A stretch of DNA of 64,000 nt from an uncultured Spirochaetales bacterium (GTDB lineage Bacteria; Spirochaetota; Spirochaetia; Sphaerochaetales; Sphaerochaetaceae): the NCBI GenBank assembly GCA_949289305.1, contig CASENB010000026.1, positions 58,558 through 122,557 of the forward strand. Direction: 5' to 3'. This document shows, one piece after another, positions 35,050 to 43,461 of the stretch (position 1 is the stretch's first letter; each line of letters begins with the position of its first letter). A program made the position numbers and the translations under genes. A model generated the notes under the pieces. That model was not told the origin of the DNA, made no database searches, and worked only from the letters and a program-made list of their open reading frames with translations.

Positions 35050-36486
35050 CTATTTGGCAATCGAAAAATAAAGATCTTTATATGATGATGCGGACTTCAC
35101 CCATGTGAAATCCTCTCTCATCGCTTTTTTTCGTGCATCTGAAATCTCGCTTTCAGGCGCATTGTAGAATTCAATGGCTCTTGCTACCGCATCTTCTATC
35201 TCCTTTGAACTCATTTTTGAAAACAAGAATCCTTGTCCGTTCACCTTGTCTTTCGTAATATCGACAATAGTGTCTTTCAATCCTCCAGTTTCGTGTGCGA
35301 TAACTAAAGTTCCATAATGCATGGAGTACATCTGATTGAGTCCGCATGGTTCATATCGCGAAGGCATTAAGAAAAAATCAGATCCCCCTTCGACTCTATG
35401 TGCGATCTCGTTTGAAAATACTATCCGCGCACTTAAATTCTCATATCTATTATCTAACTCTTTTAATTTTTCTTCAAACCTTTTATCCCCCGTTCCAACG
35501 ATAATAAAGTTGGAATTTTTCTTTTTCAGCATCTCTTCGAGCAGGCAAGGACTTCCTGAAAGCAGTTCTGAGAAACCTTTTTGGTCTGCAAGGCGGCTGA
35601 TCATCGAAATGAGAGGGATGTCTTTTTCACCGCTTAATCCGAATTCCTTTAGAACTTCATTCTTCAATGCCTTTTTATTTTTTAAGTTTTTATAGCTGAA
35701 TCCAGGGGAGAAAAACTTATCTTTTTCTGGATTCCATTCAGTATAATCTATTCCGTTGATAATCCCGACAAGATCGTCTTCTCTCTCTTTTAACAGCCAG
35801 TCAAGGCCGCATCCTTGTTCTTTTTCTGTTATTTCTTTTGCATAGCTAGGGCTTACGGTAGTAACCTTATCTGCATACGTAATGCCTGCTTTCATCATAT
35901 TTAGACGGCTGCTTAAGGCCGATCCTATTGTGAAAAGTCCTTCTTCAAGATCTAGCGCCGTAAGGATCGCATCATATCTGCTGAACTCTCCTTGATATGC
36001 GAGATTATGTATTGTGAAGATAGTTTTGATTTTTCTTTTTTCTTTTTTTACGATATACGGTACAAGTCCTGCCGTCCAGTCGTGCGCATGTATTATATCC
36101 GCCTTGAATCCTGAAGCATCTAAATATGGGAGGACTGACATTGCTAAGAGTGAGAAACGTTTTGCATTGTCGCTGTAAGGCGTGAACGACGTATCGCCAT
36201 AAATGCCTTTTCTCGTACTGAAATATGGATGATCAAGTCCTACGAATTCGACATTTTGCACCTTCTTTACTTTTGTGCCGACAGAAAACTCTTCCCCCAG
36301 CATTCTAAAATTGAAAGAAGGCCCTTTTTTAAAACCTTTACGATCTATGAAAGAGTACATGGGCATCAGTACTTTTACGTTAACATCTATTTTTGCTAAA
36401 GCAAAAGAGAGTGCTCCTACAACGTCTGCAAGACCTCCAGACTTTGAAAAGGGTACGCTCTCGCTAGTTACCATTAAAACGTTCAT
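35050..36486 (-). CDS. glgA: Glycogen synthase
   Basis: 478 aa from the ATG at 36486 (MNVLMVTSESVPFSKSGGLADVVG), which matches the family start; an in-frame ATG at 36504 is possible. No Shine-Dalgarno precedes either. The KSGGLADV motif binds ADP-glucose, and the C-terminal GT5 block has EPCGLNQMYSMHYG and ETGGLKDT. It elongates alpha-1,4-glucan. It is co-transcribed with glgC; no branching enzyme is nearby. Confidence 0.93.
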   Translation of the reverse strand: MNVLMVTSESVPFSKSGGLADVVGALSFALAKIDVNVKVLMPMYSFIDRKGFKKGPSFNFRMLGEEFSVGTKVKKVQNVEFVGLDHPYFSTRKGIYGDTSFTPYSDNAKRFSLLAMSVLPYLDASGFKADIIHAHDWTAGLVPYIVKKEKRKIKTIFTIHNLAYQGEFSRYDAILTALDLEEGLFTIGSALSSRLNMMKAGITYADKVTTVSPSYAKEITEKEQGCGLDWLLKEREDDLVGIINGIDYTEWNPEKDKFFSPGFSYKNLKNKKALKNEVLKEFGLSGEKDIPLISMISRLADQKGFSELLSGSPCLLEEMLKKKNSNFIIVGTGDKRFEEKLKELDNRYENLSARIVFSNEIAHRVEGGSDFFLMPSRYEPCGLNQMYSMHYGTLVIAHETGGLKDTIVDITKDKVNGQGFLFSKMSSKEIEDAVARAIEFYNAPESEISDARKKAMREDFTWVKSASSYKDLYFSIAK

Positions 36487-36543
36487 ATAAATATTAGAAA
36501 CCATGCAAATTCAAAGGTCAAGGAAATTGTTTTTGTTATGAAG

Positions 36544-36572
36544 TAAAAATGGCCTTCCTAACGGAAAGCCAT
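36544..36572 (-). terminator. Terminator after trxB
   Basis: Minus strand: ATGGCTTTCC-GTTA-GGAAGGCCAT, a stem with one mismatch, followed by TTTTTAC. It ends the trxB-tsaB-tsaE unit. Confidence 0.8.
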
Positions 36573-36581
36573 GATGATCAA

Positions 36582-37490
36582 TTATTTTTCTGACTCGTTT
36601 ATGTACTCATCGGCCCCATGGGCTGCGATTGCGCCATCTCCTGTTGCCGTGACAACCTGTCTAAACGGCGTATTCCTAACGTCTCCGGCGGCAAACACAC
36701 CGCTATTTGATGTGCGCATAAAAGGGTCGGTCTTAATGAACCCTTGCTCATCAATATCTACAAAGCCTTTGAACATCTCGCTATTGGGTTTTATACCTAC
36801 GAAGATGAAGACCGCAGAGCATTTTATTGTCTCTCCTGTGTCAAGAAGCACGCCATCGATATTATTCTCTCCAAGAATTTCAACGACGTTCGCCTTCATT
36901 TTCTTTTTTATGTTATCTTTGCCTTCTATTTTGTCTTGAATGGCCTTTTGCGCCCTGAACTCATCCCGTCTGTGCACTATTGTTACGCTCGAGGCAATCT
37001 TTGATAGGTAAAGAGCATCTGTTAGGGCCGTGTCTCCGCCTCCAACGACTACTACGTCTTTTCCTTTAAAGAATGGGCCGTCGCATGTTGCACAGTAGCT
37101 GACTCCTTTTCCTGCTTTTTCTTCTTCTCCCTTTACACCAAGGTGTTTATGCTCTGCTCCTGTTGCAATAATTATCGCCTTAGCATTTATTTCGCCGCTG
37201 TCTGTTTTTACTGTGAAATCCGCATCCTTGTTTTTTTTAATGGAAAAGACTTCTGAAAAGTCTACTTTTGCTCCAAAGCTTTCTGCTTGTTTTTGCAAAT
37301 CTTCTGCAAGTTTGAAACCGGATACGGCTCCAAGTCCAGGATAGTTCTCAATTTCATCTATGGTCATGAGCTGTCCGCCTGGAGAGAGCTTGTCTAGTGC
37401 GATAACGCTGCGTCCTGCTCTTGCTGCATATCCTGCTGCAGAAAGTCCCGCCGGTCCTGCTCCTATGATTAAAATATCGTAATTACTCAT
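36582..37490 (-). CDS. trxB: Thioredoxin reductase
   Basis: 302 aa FAD/NADPH enzyme. The FAD motif GAGPAGLSAAGYAAR is at 10-24, the redox pair Cys133-x2-Cys136 (CATCDG), the NADPH motif VVVVGGGDTALTDAL follows and the C-terminal VFAAGDVRN is present. It reduces thioredoxin; a thioredoxin gene lies at 61488. It overlaps the tsaB stop by 8 bases. Confidence 0.94.
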   Translation of the reverse strand: MSNYDILIIGAGPAGLSAAGYAARAGRSVIALDKLSPGGQLMTIDEIENYPGLGAVSGFKLAEDLQKQAESFGAKVDFSEVFSIKKNKDADFTVKTDSGEINAKAIIIATGAEHKHLGVKGEEEKAGKGVSYCATCDGPFFKGKDVVVVGGGDTALTDALYLSKIASSVTIVHRRDEFRAQKAIQDKIEGKDNIKKKMKANVVEILGENNIDGVLLDTGETIKCSAVFIFVGIKPNSEMFKGFVDIDEQGFIKTDPFMRTSNSGVFAAGDVRNTPFRQVVTATGDGAIAAHGADEYINESEK

Positions 37491-38181
37491 TCTTTTCTTC
37501 CTTTTTCTTTAAAAGCGCCTCTTCTGCATCACTTCGTCTTACATAAAGAGGCCCAAGCCCTATCTCATCTTCTCCGGCTGTTTCAAGTCTTAACAGCGCA
37601 AGCTCAATTAACGCCTTAGAGAGGTTCCTCGGACAGTTTCTATCTACGATAAACTTCTTTTTTACGTCCTCATCTTCAATTTTCGATATGAAAGAAGGAG
37701 CATCTTCTCCTGTTATTACGACTTTGTCGAAAGCCTTGACATCCTCACTGACATTCTCTGCTGCGCTATCTTTTACTTCCAAAATCTCTTTTGCTTCGTT
37801 TGAATAGAGTGCGTAATAGAATCTCTTCTTCTTTGCATCTATGACAGGGAGAATAGGAAATTGCGAAATGTCTTTTATCGTATATGCCATAGCTTCAAGC
37901 GTCGGAATTGTTACAAGCTTTGCCCCGCTTGCAGCCCTGATTCCTTTTAGGCTTGCCAATGCCACTCTAAGTCCTGTAAAAGATCCTGGGCCTTTTGTCG
38001 CAACTAGAAGATCTATATCTTTTATATTCAGTTTCACGCGACTAAGAAGAGCTGTTATTTCAGATAAAAGATCTTCAGAAGGGGAGAACGCTCCGCTTAC
38101 AAGGCGTTCTTCATAACTGCTGTCTGTTTTCAATGCAATTGAAAGTGGTTCTCTTGATGTGTCAACAGAGAGAATATTCAT
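37483..38181 (-). CDS. tsaB: tRNA t6A biosynthesis protein TsaB
   Basis: 232 aa. ATG 38181 follows GGAGG. The ASKHA-fold start MNILSVDTSREPLSIAL and the hallmark GPGSFTGLRVALASLKGI (about 69-86) identify TsaB (YeaZ). It partners TsaD and TsaE in N6-threonylcarbamoyladenosine synthesis on ANN-decoding tRNAs. It overlaps tsaE by 20 bases and trxB by 8. Confidence 0.92.
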   Translation of the reverse strand: MNILSVDTSREPLSIALKTDSSYEERLVSGAFSPSEDLLSEITALLSRVKLNIKDIDLLVATKGPGSFTGLRVALASLKGIRAASGAKLVTIPTLEAMAYTIKDISQFPILPVIDAKKKRFYYALYSNEAKEILEVKDSAAENVSEDVKAFDKVVITGEDAPSFISKIEDEDVKKKFIVDRNCPRNLSKALIELALLRLETAGEDEIGLGPLYVRRSDAEEALLKKKEEKNE

Positions 38182-38596
38182 GTTCTCCTCCTTCTGCATT
38201 TATTATCCTATTGCCGTTCTCATCGATTTCGATATTTATGAATATGGTGGAAGAGGGGAGCATGTCCTCTATTTTTTCAGACCACTCAATAAGGCTTACC
38301 CCGTTTGAATACAGAAAGTCTTCTCCTCCCATCGATTCAAATTCATCCTCTCCTGAGAGGCGGTAAAGATCTAGATGATACATCTTAAGACTTCCTTCAT
38401 ACTCTTGGACGATCGTGAACGTCGGGCTTACGATCGCTTCTTTTATTCCAAGGCCTTCTGCAATCCCTTTTGCAAATACGGTCTTTCCGGCCCCCAGCGA
38501 TCCTCTTAAAGATATTACGTCGCCTTTTTTCAGAAAAGAGGACAGCTTATATCCAGCTTTTCTCGTATCCTCTTCGCTTTTACTTACTATCTGCAT
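38162..38596 (-). CDS. tsaE: tRNA t6A biosynthesis ATPase TsaE
   Basis: 144 aa P-loop protein. Walker A GSLGAGKT is at residues 32-39. SPTFTIVQEYEG, HLDLYRL and IEWSEK are the usual TsaE landmarks. The ATPase regulates the TsaBD complex. It begins a tsaE-tsaB-trxB run with overlapping ends; the TPR gene ends 15 bases upstream. Confidence 0.92.
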   Translation of the reverse strand: MQIVSKSEEDTRKAGYKLSSFLKKGDVISLRGSLGAGKTVFAKGIAEGLGIKEAIVSPTFTIVQEYEGSLKMYHLDLYRLSGEDEFESMGGEDFLYSNGVSLIEWSEKIEDMLPSSTIFINIEIDENGNRIINAEGGEHEYSLC

Positions 38597-38611
38597 TTTA
38601 GTGTCCTAATT

Positions 38612-40066
38612 TTACTCTTCGTGATGGTGGCAGCAGTGATGTCCTTCTGCTCTTTCATGATTATGGCAGCAATGATGCTCGCCGTTGTCGTCCTCGCCAT
38701 GATGGCAGTGGTGCTCATCTCCCTCTTCATGGTTATGGTGGCAGCAATGATGCTTTCCATCCTCATGATGGTGGCAATGGTTTTCTCCGCCTTCTTCTCC
38801 ATGACGGCCACAGCAATGATGTCCTTCTTCGTTGTTATGATTATGACCACAGCAGTGATCATCGTCTTTCTTTTCGATTTCCTCTAATATTTCCTGCATG
38901 CTTTCATCCTCGCTACTGTCTATAACTTCCTCTTTTATAACCTCTCCAATCTTTTCTCCGGTTGCGCTTTCGTACCTTGAGATGAGGTTTTTAATTATCT
39001 CGTCGTCTTTTGCTGCGTCCCTTGCTTTTTCAAGGTAATATCTTGCTTCATCAAAGTCTTCATCCTCTAAAAGAAGATATGAAAGATTCGATAAGGCTGT
39101 TATATTGTTGGGATCTAGATCAACCGCAGTGTTCAAATAGGCTTTTGCAAGCTCCCTTTCTCCGTCCTCAAGCTCGCAGATTGAGAGCTCGTTATAGATG
39201 TCCGTATTGCTTTCTCCGAGTTCAAGACACTTTAAAAGGCATTCTTTTGCTTCTTTATATCTTTTCGCCTTTCTAAGAGCCCATGCCTTTATGAAGTATC
39301 CATTCCATACCTTGCTGTTGGCCTTTAGAAATTTATCTATGCTATCAATAGCCTTTTCCGGCATATTTAGCATCACATAGTCATATGCTTCCTTAAAAGC
39401 GCTGTCGCTTTCCAAATTGGCGTTCACTTCCTTTAAGAATTTTTTTATCTCTTCTTTTCTTTCCCCTTCGCTTGCGACTCTTAAATAGCGTTCGGCATAG
39501 TCTTTTGCTTCTTCAAGATTGCCAATGAAACCCTCAAAAGATGCAAGTTCGGACAATATCCATTCGTTTTCACCAAAACGTCTTAGTCCGTCAAGAAGGG
39601 TGGATTTCACCTTTGCCAAGTATTCGTCCGCCTTATCTAGATCTTTATTCTCCTCTTCTTCATGAACGGACGCATAGGAGTAGAGCGTTGCAAGGTTTAT
39701 GCATGATGCGCTTTGCGGCTCTAAATGGTAGACGGCTAAAAATAGCTCTTCAGCAAAGTCGTAATCTTTTGCTTCCTGTTTTGCAATGGCCGCATTATTT
39801 AAATTCTCTGCGATATTCGGTTCGACGGCGCGTACAAACGCCTTGTAATACTCTATATCCTTATTGAGCTCGTCATATGCGATTAATGTGAGCATTCCCG
39901 CTACAATCTGCTCAATGGTTAAATCCTCTTCTCTTAGGTTCTTCTCTCCGTCTTTAAGCTGTACGGGAAGTTTAATGTTCTCATCGATCTTAAAGTCGCC
40001 TTCTACGACTTTCAAATTCTTCGGGACCCTTATGTATTTGATTCTTGCAAGTTCGTGATTTTTCAT
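38612..40066 (-). CDS. TPR protein with a His/Cys-rich metal-binding tail
   Basis: 484 aa. Residues about 90-370 are TPR-like helical repeats (AEELFLAVYHLEPQSASCINLATLY; GNLEEAKDYAERYLRV; ELAKAYLNTAVDLDPNN). After an acidic linker, the last 81 residues contain 28 His and 12 Cys, arranged in repeated HHCC, HCC and NH units such as GHHCCGRHG and KHHCCHHNH. This composition is typical of Zn, Ni or Cu binding or storage. There is no signal peptide, so it is probably cytoplasmic. No Shine-Dalgarno is visible; TATATT lies 7 bases before ATG. It lies immediately upstream of tsaE. The TPR-plus-tail fusion is not one I recognise. Confidence 0.75.
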   Translation of the reverse strand: MKNHELARIKYIRVPKNLKVVEGDFKIDENIKLPVQLKDGEKNLREEDLTIEQIVAGMLTLIAYDELNKDIEYYKAFVRAVEPNIAENLNNAAIAKQEAKDYDFAEELFLAVYHLEPQSASCINLATLYSYASVHEEEENKDLDKADEYLAKVKSTLLDGLRRFGENEWILSELASFEGFIGNLEEAKDYAERYLRVASEGERKEEIKKFLKEVNANLESDSAFKEAYDYVMLNMPEKAIDSIDKFLKANSKVWNGYFIKAWALRKAKRYKEAKECLLKCLELGESNTDIYNELSICELEDGERELAKAYLNTAVDLDPNNITALSNLSYLLLEDEDFDEARYYLEKARDAAKDDEIIKNLISRYESATGEKIGEVIKEEVIDSSEDESMQEILEEIEKKDDDHCCGHNHNNEEGHHCCGRHGEEGGENHCHHHEDGKHHCCHHNHEEGDEHHCHHGEDDNGEHHCCHNHERAEGHHCCHHHEE

Positions 40067-40086
40067 ATTCTTAAATATAATAAACG

Positions 40087-40265
40087 GCCCAATAGGACGG
40101 CAAGCTACGTGCTCTTGAACTAAGGTTCAAGGGGGACTACTAGTTTGCCTTGGCGTTCTGTTCGATTTAACCCAAAATGGAGTTCGATCAATGCTGCCAT
40201 GCTATGCCGCAGTCCAAATATGTGGTTTGCTCCAAGAGGCCTGAGGTAGCCGTACCTATATGGGC
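40087..40265 (-). ncRNA. ssrS: Probable 6S RNA
   Basis: A 179-base segment without an ORF whose ends pair over more than 15 bp: GCCC...TATAGG...ACGGC with GCCGT-CCTAT-TGGGC, followed by UAC/GUA. The interior gives a rod with a central bubble; the 3' side of the bubble holds a hairpin CTTGAAC-CTTA-GTTCAAG, matching the placement and sequence style of the 3' central hairpin of E. coli 6S RNA. It lies downstream of a ZapB-like gene, recalling zapA-ssrS in E. coli. A promoter at 40273-40301 places +1 at the first base of the closing stem. A TATAAT on the plus strand at 40076 leaves some doubt over strand. Confidence 0.6.
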
Positions 40266-40272
40266 ATGAATA

Positions 40273-40301
40273 ATATTATCAAAATTAATCTAGAATGAAA
40301 A
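40273..40301 (-). promoter_or_regulatory. Promoter of the 6S-like RNA
   Basis: Minus strand: -35 TTTTCA, a 17-base spacer, -10 TAATAT, then 7 bases to the RNA's closing helix. The -35 lies in the T tract of the terminator at 40297-40323. Confidence 0.55.
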
Positions 40302-40323
40302 CGGGTTGCATAAAACAACCCGT
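40297..40323 (-). terminator. Terminator after the ZapB-like gene
   Basis: Minus strand: ACGGGTTG-TTTTATG-CAACCCGT (8-bp stem) followed by TTTTCATT. It ends the infC-rpmI-rplT-zapB-like operon, and its T tract doubles as the -35 of the 6S promoter. Confidence 0.85.
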
Positions 40324-40334
40324 ACCAAGACATA

Positions 40335-40667
40335 TTATAAGTTTTCCTCTTCAAACGTATCGAGCTCTTCGCCTGAACCATCCATAGTGAATGCCTCGGC
40401 ATCTTCAAGTTCGTTAAGGTCGAGAGTTCCGAAGCTATCGAGATCTCCAAGACTCTCAAGTCCTTCAAGGGCAGAAGCGATTGCCTCTTCGACAGCACCT
40501 TGGTCTGCTCCAACCTTGTCTAAGAGTTCCTGAAGCTCTAAGTTATGGTTTTCAACCATGCTGAACCTCGACTGAAGCTCTCTATATGACTCTCTCAGTT
40601 GCTTAATTAAGGTCATTGCCTTCATTACACGCATTGCAGCCAATTTGGTCTCATCTACTTGATTCAT
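40335..40667 (-). CDS. ZapB-like coiled-coil protein
   Basis: 110 aa. The first 55 residues form a coiled coil with regular heptads (RVMKAMTLIKQLRESYRELQSRFSMVENHNLELQELL), as in cell division protein ZapB. The second half is strongly acidic. It follows rplT by 40 bases on the minus strand and ends in a terminator before the 6S-like RNA. The ZapB assignment is by style and neighbourhood only. Confidence 0.55.
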   Translation of the reverse strand: MNQVDETKLAAMRVMKAMTLIKQLRESYRELQSRFSMVENHNLELQELLDKVGADQGAVEEAIASALEGLESLGDLDSFGTLDLNELEDAEAFTMDGSGEELDTFEEENL

Positions 40668-40707
40668 CTTCTACCCTCCTTTTAAGGAATAAAATATATA
40701 TGTCTTA

Positions 40708-41061
40708 TTAAAGCACGCTCTTTACCTGGTTAACAAGTGCTTTAAATGCAGCTTTGTCTTCAATTGCCATGTTAGATAGTGCTTTTCTGTTGAGCTCGAT
40801 GTTTGCAAGCTTTAGCCCATGCATGAACTGTGAGTAGTTTAGACCCTCAGCCTTTACTGCAGCGCTAATTCTAGCAATCCAGAGCTTGCGGAAGTCTCTC
40901 TTTCTCTCTTTTCTTCCACGGTATGCATACTGTCCAGCTTTTGCTACTGCGTCTTTTGCAATTCTGTGGTTGGTACTTCTGCGGCCGTAATAGCCTTTCG
41001 CCTGATCGAGAATCTTCTTTCTTCTGTCCTTTCTTCTTGTTCCGTCAACTGCTCTTGGCAT
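40708..41061 (-). CDS. rplT: 50S ribosomal protein L20
   Basis: 117 aa. It opens [28 protein letters not shown] and contains the L20 hallmark [20 protein letters not shown]. It binds 23S rRNA early in 50S assembly. It sits between rpmI and the ZapB-like gene in the conserved infC-rpmI-rplT operon. Confidence 0.97.
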   Translation of the reverse strand: MPRAVDGTRRKDRRKKILDQAKGYYGRRSTNHRIAKDAVAKAGQYAYRGRKERKRDFRKLWIARISAAVKAEGLNYSQFMHGLKLANIELNRKALSNMAIEDKAAFKALVNQVKSVL

Positions 41062-41073
41062 ATTCTCCTCCCA

Positions 41074-41274
41074 TTAGTTCTCGTAAGGGAGCATTGACTT
41101 TGCTCTCTTAGCTTCAACATCGCAAAGAACTCCAGCGTGGCGAAGATTCATCTTCCTCTTTGAGCTCTTCTTTGTGAGAATATGGCGTAGTCCCATCTTC
41201 TTGATGACAACCTTTCCGGAGCCAGTTACTTTGAACCTTTTTGCTGCGGACTTTCTTGTTTTCATCTTAGGCAT
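41074..41274 (-). CDS. rpmI: 50S ribosomal protein L35
   Basis: 66 aa from the ATG after AAGGAAGG (MPKMKTRKSAAKRF). Upstream in-frame codons are not part of the protein. Basic, L35-type. It lies between infC and rplT. Confidence 0.96.
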   Translation of the reverse strand: MPKMKTRKSAAKRFKVTGSGKVVIKKMGLRHILTKKSSKRKMNLRHAGVLCDVEAKRAKSMLPYEN

Positions 41275-41354
41275 TTTTTTTACCTTCCTTAGTGTAGCAG
41301 GGAACAAGATACCCCTGCTTACATCTTATAATATAAACTCCATACGGAGTCTTT

Positions 41355-41885
41355 TTACATTTTCTTTTTCTGAGGAGAGAGGGTCATGCTCATCATCTTT
41401 CCCTCTAACAGCGCCGCTTTATCAAGGTTATATGCGACTCCTGCCTCGCTTAGAATGTCGAGAATCTTGTCTAGCACGACTTTTCCAAGCTCAGGGTGTG
41501 CAAGCTCTCTTCCTCTGAATCTTATAGATACCTTCACCTTGTTTCCATCTTGTAGAAACTCGGAGATGGCCTTGCTTTTAGTTTCTAAGTCGTGTTTCTC
41601 GATCTTCGGCTGCATCCTGATTTCCTTAATCTTCACTACGCTCTGGTTCTTTTTAGCTTCTCTGTTTTTCTTTTCCATCTCGTAGCGGTATTTGCCGAAA
41701 TCAAGGATCTTGCAAACCGGCGGGTTCGCATTAGGACTAACTTCTACTAAATTCAGTCCTGCATCCTCTGCAAGTGCAATCGCACTTCTTGTGTCCATAA
41801 CCCCTCTCTGGTTGTTGTTCTCATCAATTACGAGAACTTCCCGAGCTCTGATTTGGCGATCAACCCTCAAATCTTTTGTAGCCAA
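41355..41885 (-). CDS. infC: Translation initiation factor IF-3
   Basis: 176 aa. The N-terminal domain has DLRVDRQIRAREVLVIDE, followed by VSPNANPPVCKILDFGKYRYE, and the C-terminal domain by EIRMQPKIEKHDLETKSKAI and KVSIRFRGRE. The start is TTG at 41885 with AAGGAG five bases upstream; no ATG or GTG fits. Use of a poor start codon is typical of infC, because IF-3 itself discriminates against such codons and represses its own message. It leads the infC-rpmI-rplT operon. Confidence 0.95.
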   Translation of the reverse strand: MATKDLRVDRQIRAREVLVIDENNNQRGVMDTRSAIALAEDAGLNLVEVSPNANPPVCKILDFGKYRYEMEKKNREAKKNQSVVKIKEIRMQPKIEKHDLETKSKAISEFLQDGNKVKVSIRFRGRELAHPELGKVVLDKILDILSEAGVAYNLDKAALLEGKMMSMTLSPQKKKM

Positions 41886-41957
41886 GAATACTCCTTATAA
41901 AGGCTTAAACCTTATTTAAAACTAAAAGTCTATGTGCCATCCGACACACGGTTTTGT

Positions 41958-41986
41958 ATATTAACACAATAAAAACTTGATGTCAA
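41958..41986 (-). promoter_or_regulatory. Sigma-70 promoter of the infC operon
   Basis: Minus strand: perfect -35 TTGACA (41981-41986), 17-base spacer, -10 TAATAT (41958-41963). It lies about 73 bases before the infC start, leaving a leader with a small GC hairpin. Confidence 0.8.
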
Positions 41987-42016
41987 AATACTTATCTAGC
42001 ATTTTAAAGAACTTTT

Positions 42017-42310
42017 TTACTCTTTGAACGCTTTCTTATATAATTCGTCCTGATCTTTTAAATGCGTTACGTAACCTACGGGAATTTCTCCGTCTGTTGC
42101 ATCAATAATTTTTTTGCATCCCTCTTCTTTAAAAGCACCACAAAGCTCGATGGCAAATATTCCGCTCTCTTTCGCCTCTTTTGCAACGGAAATAGCATCA
42201 TCGATGTCATTTACACTACAGATTGTAAACTGTCCTGAGCAAATGCTTGCCCTCTCTTTTTTAGAATCTACTTTGCGGTCTGACATTATCAAAAAAAGAA
42301 ATTTTCTCAT
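42017..42310 (-). CDS. DUF6506 family protein
   Basis: 97 aa. The pattern KFLFLI near the start, then DDAISVAKEAKESGIFAIELCGAFKEEGCKKII and IPVGYVTHL matches DUF6506, whose function is unknown. No Shine-Dalgarno precedes the ATG, which sits just beyond the fba terminator hairpin; TATTTT lies 6 bases before ATG. Expression may be leaderless or by read-through. Confidence 0.65.
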   Translation of the reverse strand: MRKFLFLIMSDRKVDSKKERASICSGQFTICSVNDIDDAISVAKEAKESGIFAIELCGAFKEEGCKKIIDATDGEIPVGYVTHLKDQDELYKKAFKE

Positions 42311-42315
42311 TATTA

Positions 42316-42346
42316 CAAAATATGGGCAAGAGAATGACTCTTGCCC
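42316..42346 (-). terminator. Terminator after fba
   Basis: Minus strand: GGGCAAGAG-TCATT-CTCTTGCCC (9-bp perfect stem) then ATATTTTG. It lies between fba and the DUF6506 gene. Confidence 0.8.
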
Positions 42347-42356
42347 TTGATTCTTA

Positions 42357-43355
42357 TCAGTCTAGCGCGTGTCCTGCAGATCCAAGAACTTCGATGTTCT
42401 TGTGCATGTACATCTCTTTTAAAGCCTCTCTTGCCGGTCCTAGATACTTTCTTGGATCGAATTCGCTTGGCTTTTCATCAAAAATTCTTCTAATCGTTCC
42501 TGTCATTGCAAGTCTTCCGTCGCTGTCGATATTGATCTTGCATACAGCGCTCTTAGCTGCCTTTCTTAGTTGTTCTTCAGGAATTCCAACGCTGTCAGAA
42601 AGTTTTCCGCCGTGCTCGTTGATCATCTTTACGTATTCCTGTGGAACAGAAGATGAGCCATGAAGTACGATTGGGAATCCTGGAAGTTTCTTCTCAATTT
42701 CAGCGAGGATGTCGAATCTTAGCTCTGGCGGAACTAGAACGCCGTCTGCGTTTCTTGTGCACTGCTCCGGAGTGAACTTATATGCGCCGTGGCTTGTTCC
42801 TACGCTGATTGCGAGTGAGTCTACGCCTGTCTTTGAAACGAAATCTTCTACCTCTTCCGGCTTTGTATAGTGGCTTACTGCGCTTGATACCTCGTCCTCG
42901 ATTCCTGCAAGTACTCCGAGCTCTCCTTCAACTGTTACGTCGAACTGGTGTGCGTACTCTACAACCTTCTTTGTAAGTGCTACGTTTTCATCGTATGGAA
43001 GATGTGAGCCATCGATCATTACAGAAGAGAAGCCGTTATCGATGCAGTCCTTGCATGTCTCAAAGCTGTCGCCATGATCTAGGTGAAGTACGATTGGAAT
43101 ATCGCATCCGAGTTCGTGTGCGTACTCTACAACGCCGCGTGCCATATTGCGTAGGATGTTGATATTAGCATAATCCCTTGCGCCTTTTGATACCTGCAAA
43201 ATTACAGGGCTCTTTGTTGCAACACAAGCCTGAATGATTGCCTGCATCTGCTCCATATTATTAAAATTGTATGCTGGAATTGCATAACCGCCTTTTACAG
43301 CCTTGGCAAACATATCTCTTGTGTTTACAAGGCCTAAGTCCTTATAGCTAATCAT
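42357..43355 (-). CDS. fba: Class II fructose-bisphosphate aldolase
   Basis: 332 aa metal-dependent aldolase. AIPAYNFNNMEQMQAI near the start, metal-binding VLHLDHGDSFE with two catalytic/metal His/Asp, MIDGSHLPYDENV, VEGELGVLAGIED and ISVGTSHGAYKF are all present. It cleaves FBP in glycolysis. The RBS AAGGAGG is strong and a promoter lies at 43388-43416. Confidence 0.95.
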   Translation of the reverse strand: MISYKDLGLVNTRDMFAKAVKGGYAIPAYNFNNMEQMQAIIQACVATKSPVILQVSKGARDYANINILRNMARGVVEYAHELGCDIPIVLHLDHGDSFETCKDCIDNGFSSVMIDGSHLPYDENVALTKKVVEYAHQFDVTVEGELGVLAGIEDEVSSAVSHYTKPEEVEDFVSKTGVDSLAISVGTSHGAYKFTPEQCTRNADGVLVPPELRFDILAEIEKKLPGFPIVLHGSSSVPQEYVKMINEHGGKLSDSVGIPEEQLRKAAKSAVCKINIDSDGRLAMTGTIRRIFDEKPSEFDPRKYLGPAREALKEMYMHKNIEVLGSAGHALD

Positions 43356-43387
43356 TGTTGAAAGCCTCCTTAGCTTTAATCGATAAT

Positions 43388-43416
43388 ATTTTACTTAAAA
43401 GGCATATTCAAGGCAA
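43388..43416 (-). promoter_or_regulatory. Sigma-70-like promoter of fba
   Basis: Minus strand: -35 TTGCCT, 17-base spacer, -10 TAAAAT, about 33 bases before the fba ATG. Confidence 0.65.
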
Positions 43417-43461
43417 CACTGACTTGTTGAATTTTATATATAGAAGTGCCACAATTTGATC

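Noticed and set aside
38587..38887. Long ORFs on both strands opposite the His/Cys-rich tail (Met/Ala/Val-rich or Thr/Ile-rich products)
   Set aside because: They are products of the repetitive tail codons read in other frames; low complexity, no RBS, no family.
40076..40265. Plus-strand transcription of the 6S-like RNA from TATAAT at 40076
   Set aside because: The -35 is poor, and the CTTGAAC hairpin would lie on the 5' side of the bubble; the minus strand fits better, but this is not fully excluded.
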